Shown in pieces: positions 43,165-50,520 of a stretch of 60,187 nt of DNA. The notes beneath the pieces are model-generated. The model had not been told where the DNA came from. It was given only the letters and a program-made list of their open reading frames with translations, and made no database searches. Origin of the DNA: CAZNYN01 sp964422205. Lineage in GTDB: Bacteria > Synergistota > Synergistia > Synergistales > Synergistaceae. Made by a program: the position numbers and the translations under genes. Within the stretch, counting starts at the first letter, position 1. Every line of letters starts with the position of its first letter. The stretch lies in contig CAYRAI010000009.1 in NCBI GenBank assembly GCA_964422205.1, positions 1 to 60,187 on the forward strand, written 5' to 3'.

Positions 43165-44461
43165 GCTGAAAATAATACCATTGCTTATAGCCCTGCTCAT
43201 TGTTCCACAGCAGGCCGGTGCGGAATCACCAGCTGCAGTGGGCATAAAAGAGAGCATCAATTTGACACTTGAAAACAATGCGTCCCTTTTATCTCTGAAA
43301 CAGGAAATTATAAAAGCAGCCGCCTTTAAGGTTCAGGCGGACGGGACTCTGCTGCCATCGATATCAGCATCAGTCAATATCGACAAGCAAAGAGAGCCCC
43401 AAACTTCAGACGGAACAGACAAAGATTCCTCAAAGTCGGCAAAAGTGACTCTTGAACAGACAATATATTCGGGCGGAAGGGACAGCGCTCTGCGCCGTCA
43501 GTCACCCCAGGCTGCCAACATAGCGGACGCTGCCTTGAGAGACGGAGAGAACAGAATTATAGGAGAGCTCTTTGCTAGATTTTATAATGTCATTCTCCAG
43601 CAGGAAAAAATAAAAACCGAGGAAGCCGCGGTAAAAACCTCCGAGATGCACCTCAAAGAAGTAAAAAAGATGAACGAGCTGGGCCTTGCAAACAGGCTTG
43701 AAGTCATAAGAGCCGCGCAGAAACTCGCCTCTAACTATGCGGAATTGAGCACTGCTCAGGGCTCCTTTAAAGCGGCTCACATATCTTTGATGAGCTACAT
43801 GGCTATACCTCCCGAAAGTCGCAGAGCGGTAAAAGGCTCAATCTCATCGTGGGAGATAAAGGGCAGCAGAGCAGAATCCCTTGCCTTTGCGGAAAAATAC
43901 AGAGCGGACTTGCAGAAACTCAAGGAAGAGCACTCATATCAGCTAAATCAGATAGAGATAGAAAAAAGCGCATTGAGACCCAAAATAACCTTCGGAGCGA
44001 CAAGCGGAATTTCAAATCCCTACAAAGGCGATGACAGATCCGAGGATACGTGGCGCGCGGAACTCTCCGTAAAGCTCCCGATATTTGACAAAAATGCGGC
44101 ACAAAGCGCCTTAATAAAGAACAGAGCCATTCTTGAACAGGATAAGATAGCAGTCAAACAGAAAGAAATAGACGTAAAATCGGAGGTTGAAACATCCTGG
44201 GCAGAGATAGAGAGCGCAAAGGATCGCCTGGCCGCATCGGAAAAAGCCCTCGAACTTGCAAAAGAGACACTGCGCCTCTCGGAAGTGGGATACAGGGAGG
44301 GAGTCACACCTCAGCTTGACCTGCTGAGCGCTCAGTCGGCCCTTACACTTGCCAACCTTAATTTTCTGAATGCTCAGTACAACAGATTTATGACGATAGT
44401 AGCTCTTAAAATGACAGAGGGAACTATAATAGATTGGGCAAAGGAAAGTGACTTCAAATGA
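43154..44461 (+). CDS. TolC-family outer-membrane efflux channel
   Basis: 435 residues, exported: MRNKLKIIPLLIALLIVPQQ ending in AGA. Two repeats of the outer-membrane-efflux-protein domain are visible, the first with IKESINLTLENNASLLSLKQ and VTLEQTIYSGGRDSALRR, the second with AFAEKYRADLQKLKEEHSY and VGYREGVTPQLDLLSAQSAL. Its presence shows that the cell has an outer membrane. The gene overlaps the RND gene by 11 bases and the adaptor gene by four (ATGA). Confidence 0.93.
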   Translation: MRNKLKIIPLLIALLIVPQQAGAESPAAVGIKESINLTLENNASLLSLKQEIIKAAAFKVQADGTLLPSISASVNIDKQREPQTSDGTDKDSSKSAKVTLEQTIYSGGRDSALRRQSPQAANIADAALRDGENRIIGELFARFYNVILQQEKIKTEEAAVKTSEMHLKEVKKMNELGLANRLEVIRAAQKLASNYAELSTAQGSFKAAHISLMSYMAIPPESRRAVKGSISSWEIKGSRAESLAFAEKYRADLQKLKEEHSYQLNQIEIEKSALRPKITFGATSGISNPYKGDDRSEDTWRAELSVKLPIFDKNAAQSALIKNRAILEQDKIAVKQKEIDVKSEVETSWAEIESAKDRLAASEKALELAKETLRLSEVGYREGVTPQLDLLSAQSALTLANLNFLNAQYNRFMTIVALKMTEGTIIDWAKESDFK

Positions 44462-45615
44462 AAAAAATCAAAGACAAAAAAACTATCATAATAATTCTCT
44501 CGTTCGTGCTTCTGCTGACACTGATTGGAGTCTACAGCAGAAGAGAGATGCTGTTTGCAAAAAAGGTCAAAATCAGCGAACCGCAGCCTGCGATAGTAAA
44601 AGTTCAGACAGCGGAAACAAACTCCAACATAAGCGAAAACATAGTCCAGAACACATCGATAGAGGCGGTAAATAGAGTAAAGCTGACTCCCCGTGTGACG
44701 GGACGCCTCGAAAAAATATTTGTAAAGCGCGGAGATATTGTACATGAAGGCGAGCCAGTTGCTTATCTTGAGCACGAACAGCAGGATGCCTTAATTGGAG
44801 CGGCCGAAGCTCAAAAGGCATCGGCAATGGCAGATTCAGAAAAAGCAAAAGCAGAGATGATGAACGAAAAGACAAACCTCGAAAGGTACAAGAGGCTTCT
44901 TGATGCCGGATTCAGCACAATGCAGCAGTATGACGCCGCAAGCACCTCATACGCCAGTGCGAAAGCCTCATACAATGCCGCTCTTGCCAAAGAGAGGCAG
45001 GCTCAGTCAGAGCTGAAAAGGAGCAAATCCTCAAAAGACGACTACATCATCAAAGCTCCGCTGAACGGCACAGTCCTTAACGATTACTCTATAAGCGCAG
45101 GAGCTATGATATCCCCATCGTCACCGATACTTGACATAGCTGATTTAAGCCGGCTGAAGGCGACCTTGAAAATACCTGAGTCAAAAATATTTACTGTAAA
45201 AAAGGGAATGCCTGTGACAATACGTTTTGACGCTCTGCCCAACGAAGAGTTTAAAGGCTATGTGACTGCGACAGACCAGTATGTTGAACCTTCGACACGC
45301 ACAAGCAATGTGGAAATAGAGCTCGACAACAAAGCTGCGGGAGGAAAACTGCGCCCGGGAATGTTCGGCCAGGCCTCCATAACGGAGCGGGAAGCAAAGA
45401 ACGTCATAGCCATTCCGGAATCGTCTCTGCACAGCAGCGAAAGCGGCTTTTACGTTCTCGTTGCGGAGAGCGGCAAAGCCAAACAGCGCGTAATATCTGT
45501 CGGAATACGCCAGGACAGCCTTGTTGAAATAACAAAAGGCCTTAAAACTGGGGACAAAGTAATAATTTTCGGCGGCAAAAACCTCAACAACGGTGATAAG
45601 ATTACAATAGAATAA
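44458..45615 (+). CDS. RND efflux periplasmic adaptor (membrane-fusion protein)
   Basis: 385 residues. An N-terminal anchor (KTIIIILSFVLLLTLIGVYS) is followed by the first barrel/lipoyl half (VKLTPRVTGRLEKIFVKRGD), a coiled-coil hairpin (about 110-190, many AEAQKASAMADSEKAKAE repeats), the second lipoyl half (IIKAPLNGTVLNDYSISAGA), a beta barrel and LRPGMFGQASI. It links the RND transporter to the TolC-like channel. The order transporter-channel-adaptor is unusual; most operons begin with the adaptor. Confidence 0.94.
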   Translation: MKKIKDKKTIIIILSFVLLLTLIGVYSRREMLFAKKVKISEPQPAIVKVQTAETNSNISENIVQNTSIEAVNRVKLTPRVTGRLEKIFVKRGDIVHEGEPVAYLEHEQQDALIGAAEAQKASAMADSEKAKAEMMNEKTNLERYKRLLDAGFSTMQQYDAASTSYASAKASYNAALAKERQAQSELKRSKSSKDDYIIKAPLNGTVLNDYSISAGAMISPSSPILDIADLSRLKATLKIPESKIFTVKKGMPVTIRFDALPNEEFKGYVTATDQYVEPSTRTSNVEIELDNKAAGGKLRPGMFGQASITEREAKNVIAIPESSLHSSESGFYVLVAESGKAKQRVISVGIRQDSLVEITKGLKTGDKVIIFGGKNLNNGDKITIE

Positions 45616-45649
45616 AATTTCACACTAAAATTCTTAAGGGGTGTATGAA

Positions 45650-46396
45650 TTGTATAAAGTCATACTGGTAAGACACGGAGAAAGCGCTTGGAACAAGGAA
45701 AATAGGTTTACGGGATGGACGGACGTTCCTCTTTCGGATAAGGGGCTTGCGGAAGCTCATTCCGCCGGAGCCCTTCTCAAAAAAGAGGGATACATCTTCG
45801 ACAAAGCCTTTACTTCCGTGCTTAAGCGCGCGATAAAGACTCTTGCCTGCGTCCTCGAAGAGATGGATCTCATGTGGATTCCCGTTGAAAAAACATGGCG
45901 TCTCAACGAACGTCACTACGGAGCCCTGCAGGGACTCAACAAAGCGGAGACAGCGGAAAAGTACGGAGAAGAACAGGTCAAGCTCTGGCGCAGAAGCTAC
46001 TCCACAAGGCCTCCTATGCTTGAAAAAGATGACGAGCGCTACCCTGCGAAAGACCGGCGCTACTCGTCTCTTAAAGAGTGCGAAGTCCCGGGAGGCGAAT
46101 GCCTTGAAGACACAGTCGCAAGAGTACTCCCATACTGGCAGAATGTCATAGCTCCCGAAATCAAGGCCGGCAAGAGAATAATAATAGCGGCTCACGGCAA
46201 CAGCCTGCGTGCCCTTGTAAAATATCTTGACAATATGTCCGAAGAAGATATAATCCCGCTTAACATTCCTACCGGAGTTCCTCTCGTCTACGAGCTGGAT
46301 GAGGAGCTTAAACCCATAAAGCACTACTACTTGGGAGACATGGAAGCCATAGCGGCGGCGCAGAAAGCCGTGGCAAACCAAGGCAAAGCTAAATAA
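45650..46396 (+). CDS. gpmA: 2,3-bisphosphoglycerate-dependent phosphoglycerate mutase
   Basis: Glycolytic enzyme, about 248 residues. The phospho-histidine motif is VILVRHGESAWNKENRFTGW, followed by LKRAIKTL, WRLNERHYGALQGLNKAE, RRSYSTRPP, and the second active histidine in IIAAHGNSLRALVKYL. All catalytic residues are present. I start it at TTG 45650 because AAGGGG (45636-45641) is nine bases upstream; GTG 45641 overlaps that site. It lies 34 bases after the adaptor gene with no terminator between, so it may ride on the efflux transcript. A terminator with a duplicated arm follows. Confidence 0.95.
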   Translation: MYKVILVRHGESAWNKENRFTGWTDVPLSDKGLAEAHSAGALLKKEGYIFDKAFTSVLKRAIKTLACVLEEMDLMWIPVEKTWRLNERHYGALQGLNKAETAEKYGEEQVKLWRRSYSTRPPMLEKDDERYPAKDRRYSSLKECEVPGGECLEDTVARVLPYWQNVIAPEIKAGKRIIIAAHGNSLRALVKYLDNMSEEDIIPLNIPTGVPLVYELDEELKPIKHYYLGDMEAIAAAQKAVANQGKAK

Positions 46397-46404
46397 TAAA
46401 AAGC

Positions 46405-46458
46405 ACGGATACGTCCTTTGAGAAATTTTCAACGGATACGTCCTTTGAGAAATTTTCA
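46405..46458 (+). repeat. Two-copy 27-base tandem repeat at the gpmA terminator
   Basis: The 27-base unit starting ACGGATACGTCCTTTGAG is present twice without change (46405-46431 and 46432-46458). The second copy supplies the 5' arm and loop of the terminator at 46438-46471; the first is a duplicate of the same half. Confidence 0.95.
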
Positions 46459-46471
46459 AAGGACGTTTTTT
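46438..46471 (+). terminator. Intrinsic terminator after gpmA
   Basis: ACGTCCTTTGA (46438-46448) pairs with TCAAAGGACGT (46456-46466) around a seven-base loop and runs into six T. The duplicated copy upstream offers a second, competing 5' arm. Confidence 0.9.
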
Positions 46472-46559
46472 AAAAAATCAGGCATATTTACAGCACCTGG
46501 GATAAAATATAATTAAGTATCTGCCTGATAAACACAGTAACTTGAAAGGCGGTCTGCAA

Positions 46560-48020
46560 ATGGTTACAGCCGACAATTTCATCTTATTTTTTTCGTCCAT
46601 ACTTCTATTCTGCATAATATTCAGCCGTTTCTTGGCACGAGTTGGGATACCGATACTTGTATTCTTCATATTTGCCGGAATGTTCATCGGATCCGAAGGA
46701 GTGGGAGGAGTTTACTTTGACGAGGCGGAAATTGCCGGTACCATAGGCAATATAGCTATATGCTACATCCTTTTTGCGGGAGGCATGGCGACACGCTGGG
46801 ATTCGATAAAAGAGATACTTACGCCTGGGGTTCTGCTTGCCACCTTGGGAGTGGTAATAACGGCCATTCTCGTAGGAGCTGCGGCACATTTTCTAACAGG
46901 ACTCACATTGCTTGAGGGCCTTCTGCTGGGATCTGTCGTCTCATGTACGGATGCGGCTTCCGTCTTCTCCATTCTGCGTTCAAACGGACTAAACCTCAAA
47001 GGCACTCTCGCGCCTCTTCTTGAGCTTGAAAGCAGCGCAAACGATCCTGCCGCATATATGATGACCGTTGCTGTGCTCTCCCTCATGCTCCCCCCCGAGA
47101 AAAATTTCTCATACCTTGTAAAGATGCTTGTACTGCAGGGCTCAATCGGACTGACTTTAGGCTATGTTTTGGGACGCATGGGTTCGGAGCTGATGAAGAG
47201 AGTACGCCTCGGAAGCGAAGGCCTTTACCCGGTTGTAGCTGTAATTATAGCCGCTTTTATATACTCACTGGTTCAGATAACCGGCGGCAACGGCTTTCTC
47301 GGAATATACACGGCCGGAATAGTCATGGGAAACAGGCCTATGAAGGAAAAACGCGGGACAATACGCTTCTTTGACGGATTTTCCTGGATAATGCAGATAA
47401 CGGCATTCCTTACTCTGGGGCTTCTGGTATTCCCCTCTCAGCTCCCATCGGTAATGGTGCCTGCTCTCATTATCTCCGCGGCATTGATTTTCGTCGTAAG
47501 GCCGCTTGCCGTATTTCCAATACTTCACTTTTTCGACTACTCGTTCAAAGGCAAGCTGCTCGTATCATGGGTAGGATTCAGAGGAGCATCGTCAATAGTA
47601 TTCGCAGTATATGCCCTTAATGCCGGGATACCGGCAGGGAATACCATATTCAACATAGTATTCTTCATCTCTCTGACATCTGTAATAATACAAGGCTCTA
47701 TGCTGCGCCCTATAGCAAAATTTCTCGACCAGCTCGATAAAGACGACAAGAGCCTTGTCGCAAGGACATTCACAGACTATGCCGACGAAATAAACGGAGC
47801 TCTTTATGAGATGAGAGTTCTTCCCTCCTCTCATGCATGCGGAATGCAGATTAAAGACCTGAAATTTCCTCCATGCGCAAGGATACTCATAATACAGAGA
47901 GAAGAGACAAGCATAACCCCAGCAGGAACGACAACACTCCTGCAAGGAGACAAACTGATGATAACAGCGGATAAATCAGAAACCCTGCTGCCAATAAAAG
48001 AACGCCTCGGCCTGGGATAA
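46560..48020 (+). CDS. CPA1-type K+/H+ or Na+/H+ antiporter with C-terminal TrkA_C domain
   Basis: About 486 residues: roughly 12-13 membrane spans (1-390) and a cytoplasmic RCK-C domain (about 405-486, with GMQIKDLKFPPCARILIIQR and LLQGDKLMITADK). Transport-site marks are GSVVSCTDAASVFSILRS and LELESSANDPAAYMM, the ND pair of electroneutral CPA1 exchangers, and FRGASSIVFAVYAL. It resembles the NhaP2/CvrA group, many of which expel K+. The start is ATG 46560 with AAGGCGGT eight bases upstream; TTG 46542 is rejected because it lies before that site. Confidence 0.9.
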   Translation: MVTADNFILFFSSILLFCIIFSRFLARVGIPILVFFIFAGMFIGSEGVGGVYFDEAEIAGTIGNIAICYILFAGGMATRWDSIKEILTPGVLLATLGVVITAILVGAAAHFLTGLTLLEGLLLGSVVSCTDAASVFSILRSNGLNLKGTLAPLLELESSANDPAAYMMTVAVLSLMLPPEKNFSYLVKMLVLQGSIGLTLGYVLGRMGSELMKRVRLGSEGLYPVVAVIIAAFIYSLVQITGGNGFLGIYTAGIVMGNRPMKEKRGTIRFFDGFSWIMQITAFLTLGLLVFPSQLPSVMVPALIISAALIFVVRPLAVFPILHFFDYSFKGKLLVSWVGFRGASSIVFAVYALNAGIPAGNTIFNIVFFISLTSVIIQGSMLRPIAKFLDQLDKDDKSLVARTFTDYADEINGALYEMRVLPSSHACGMQIKDLKFPPCARILIIQREETSITPAGTTTLLQGDKLMITADKSETLLPIKERLGLG

Positions 48021-48030
48021 TATGCACAAT

Positions 48031-48078
48031 AAAAAATCGGAGCGGCTTCTCTGCTGAGAAACCGCTCCGATTTTTTTA
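48031..48078. terminator. Bidirectional terminator between the antiporter and cyclophilin genes
   Basis: AAAAATCGGAGCGG and CCGCTCCGATTTTT form a long stem, extended by TTCT/GAGAA pairing with one mismatch, with T-runs on both strands for the two convergent genes. Confidence 0.95.
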
Positions 48079-48098
48079 TTGAAAATATAGCGGAGATA

Positions 48099-48653
48099 TT
48101 ACTTTACTGTGACTTTCTCCATTACTACCTTCTTAAGGGGTCTGTCCTGTGAATCTGTCGGGACTTTGCCTATCGCTTCTATGACATTCATGCCTTCGAT
48201 AACATGTCCGAATATCGCATGTTTGCCGTCGAGCCAGGGGCAGGGAACAAGTGTAATGAAGAACTGCGAGCCGCCTGTGTTGGGGCCTGCGTTAGCCATG
48301 GAAAGTATTCCTGGCTTGTCGTGCTTGAGTCCTTTGCCGAATTCATCGGGGATTGTGTAGCCCGGGCCGCCTGTGCCTCTGCCGAGGGGGCATCCGCCCT
48401 GAATCATAAACTGGTCTATGACGCGGTGGAAGATAATTCCGTCATAGTATTTCTTGCCGATAAGGTCTGTGAAGTTTTTCACCGTCTTGGGAGCAAGGTC
48501 GTTATAAAGCTCAATCTTAAAATTACCCATAGACGTCTCGAAAGTCGCAACCTGGCGTTTTGCTTTTGCTTCGGCCTCAGTTGCCTCATTTCCTGCCATA
48601 CATGTCAACACAATCACTCCTACTGCGAGCATAAGCATCGCGAATTTTCTCAT
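48099..48653 (-). CDS. Exported cyclophilin-type peptidyl-prolyl isomerase
   Basis: 184 residues, of which the first 30 or so are a signal peptide (MRKFAMLMLAVGVIVLTCMA) followed by an alanine/glutamate-rich segment. The cyclophilin core is complete: YDGIIFHRVIDQFMIQGG with the catalytic arginine, GGPGYTIPDEF, GILSMANAGPNTGGSQFFIT, and WLDGKHAIFGHVIEGMNVI. It should help fold proteins in the periplasm. The cysteine at the end of the signal core does not fit a lipobox. GGGGGTATC precedes the ATG. It stands alone. Confidence 0.93.
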   Translation of the reverse strand: MRKFAMLMLAVGVIVLTCMAGNEATEAEAKAKRQVATFETSMGNFKIELYNDLAPKTVKNFTDLIGKKYYDGIIFHRVIDQFMIQGGCPLGRGTGGPGYTIPDEFGKGLKHDKPGILSMANAGPNTGGSQFFITLVPCPWLDGKHAIFGHVIEGMNVIEAIGKVPTDSQDRPLKKVVMEKVTVK

Positions 48654-48802
48654 TTTGATACCCCCGCGTAAATTTTAACCGCTTGGTAAATTTTAACATC
48701 AATCAGCCGGTATAACCATAGGCAAGAAACGTAATCTGCCGCAAAGATACTGTAGCTGAAAACCGATACATCTCTAAAATCGGAGCAATAAGTATAAATG
48801 TC

Positions 48803-50176
48803 TCAGCGGCACCATGAAGGCATAATGCGTGTTATTCTGCGCTTTACGATGTGTCTGTACGTTACGCCTCTGCGCGACTTCAGCTCCTTGCTCATAAAAT
48901 ACAAAATCGGCAGCAGGAATATGTAAAAATCCCACTTTATCGCCTCGGCTCCCACTCCGAGAAGCTTCAGAGGCACAGAACAGGAAAGGCACCATGGAAC
49001 CATGGGGGCTATGGTAACAAGCGAGTTCTCAATATCGAGAGCAAAATCTTCCCGCGAATGTCCGTGTTTTGAGTATGAGCGTTTAAGAAGAGCCGCTGTC
49101 ATTATGCAGGAACTTATTTGGCTGCAGAATATTCCTGACGTGAAGAAGCTCGATATTATGATAGTGAGAGACTCTCCGACACGCATAGTCATTGCGTCTA
49201 TAATCTCATTCAGTCTGCGAAGAAGCCCGGAGACAGACAAGATTTTTGAGTATGTGCTGGAAATGGAGAGAATGCAGATGATGCTCACCATTGAGGAAAG
49301 TCCGCCTCCGTTCCAAATATCTCCCATAACAGCGTTTTGCGGATAGTAGCCAAAGACGGCGGATTTTACAATATATGAGAGAGGAAGTCCCTGTACATAA
49401 AAAGCTATGGCGCAGGCGGAGAGAGAGCTGACAGCCAGAGCATACTTAACCTTTATCTTCATCAAGGGAAATACAAACATAACAGAGACAGGCAGAAAAG
49501 CCCACAGGCTTATTGTGAAATCTTCCTTTATGTCCTGCATATACCCCGAATGAGAGACGGCAAGGGGATTCATAAATGAGAGAGCGCAGTAAATTAAAAT
49601 ACAGAGCAGAGTGGGCAAAAGAGCCGAAGCCAGCATGCGTCTCACGTTTTGATAGAGATCTGTCTTAGTCAGAGCAGCTACAAGATTTGCGCTTGAAGCA
49701 GTGGGAGAGCACCTGTCGCCGAAATAGACCCCCGACAAAATTGCTCCGGCTGCAAGAAGGTCGTTGATTCCGCCGGAACGTGCTATAGCCATGAGGATTA
49801 CACCTGCAGTTCCGGCAACTCCTACGCTTGTGCCCAGAGCATAGGATATGATGCAGGTCAGCAAAAACGCGACTATTATAAAAAGTTTTGGCGTTATAAA
49901 ACCGACTCCGTAATAGACAAAAAATGCTATAACTCCGCTCATGCGCCACGCCGCGGTGAGAGTGCCTATAAGAAGCAGTATCTCGATAACAATAAGTGCA
50001 TCTTTAATGCCCAACGCGGAAGCCCTTAACACTGTAGATAACCGGCACCCTCTTGATAATGCTGCTGCCGAAAGCATAAAGTAGCCCAACAGCATGGCGT
50101 ATGCCATAGAAAAGCCATAGATCAGAGATGCGGCTATGGAAGCCGCAAATAGTGCGAATGACAAAAGGAAATACAT
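48803..50176 (-). CDS. nhaC: NhaC-family Na+/H+ antiporter
   Basis: Inner-membrane protein of 457 residues with about 11-12 hydrophobic segments. Family marks: LLLIGTLTAAWRMSGVIAFF, SYALGTSVGVAGTAGVILM, AGAILSGVYFGDRCSPTASS (the conserved GDxxSPxS site) and APMVPWCLSCSVPLKLLGV. It exchanges Na+ for H+, or an organic anion pair as in malate/lactate relatives. The last 20 residues are basic. Single gene on the minus strand. Confidence 0.88.
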   Translation of the reverse strand: MYFLLSFALFAASIAASLIYGFSMAYAMLLGYFMLSAAALSRGCRLSTVLRASALGIKDALIVIEILLLIGTLTAAWRMSGVIAFFVYYGVGFITPKLFIIVAFLLTCIISYALGTSVGVAGTAGVILMAIARSGGINDLLAAGAILSGVYFGDRCSPTASSANLVAALTKTDLYQNVRRMLASALLPTLLCILIYCALSFMNPLAVSHSGYMQDIKEDFTISLWAFLPVSVMFVFPLMKIKVKYALAVSSLSACAIAFYVQGLPLSYIVKSAVFGYYPQNAVMGDIWNGGGLSSMVSIICILSISSTYSKILSVSGLLRRLNEIIDAMTMRVGESLTIIISSFFTSGIFCSQISSCIMTAALLKRSYSKHGHSREDFALDIENSLVTIAPMVPWCLSCSVPLKLLGVGAEAIKWDFYIFLLPILYFMSKELKSRRGVTYRHIVKRRITRIMPSWCR

Positions 50177-50520
50177 CTAACTCACTCAGCTTTCAAAATA
50201 TTTTATCCGAACTCGACGGAAGAGAGGCCCTAAATACAGAGAATCAGCCTACAAAGTTCAGAAACAAACGGGTCAGATGATACCACCGTTCTCATTAATT
50301 GTACAATTTTAATTTTTTTGTTAGTCAACAGAACAAATCAATATTATAAATATTCGGAAGTTATAAAACAATTTTGTGTCTTAAAGTATCATAATAAACT
50401 TTCTAAATATATAAAAAAATAAGAAGCCCCAAAGTTATTATGATTAGGCTTCTTATTTCATATTATAGTCACTGTTTTTACAAACAATAATTTATTATTG
50501 TCAATGCATATTGTTTTATT
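50177..50520. other. Intergenic region between recD2 and nhaC
   Basis: A 344-base AT-rich gap. It holds the recD2 terminator at 50417-50458 and presumably the nhaC promoter, for which I could not choose a clear pair of hexamers. I see no RNA gene, open reading frame or repeat in it. Confidence 0.6.
50417..50458 (-). terminator. Terminator of the pepA-amidohydrolase-recD2 operon
   Basis: On the minus strand AAATAAGAAGCC pairs with GGCTTCTTATTT, a 12-base-pair stem with an 18-base loop, and runs into further T. It lies about 60 bases past the recD2 stop. Confidence 0.8.

Noticed and set aside
46405..46458. Tandem repeat as a CRISPR array
   Set aside because: The two units are adjacent with no spacer, and the second is part of a terminator; no cas gene is present.
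45620..46459. Minus-strand open frame opposite gpmA
   Set aside because: Its repeated N-terminus is only the 27-base tandem repeat read in reverse, and the rest mirrors gpmA.
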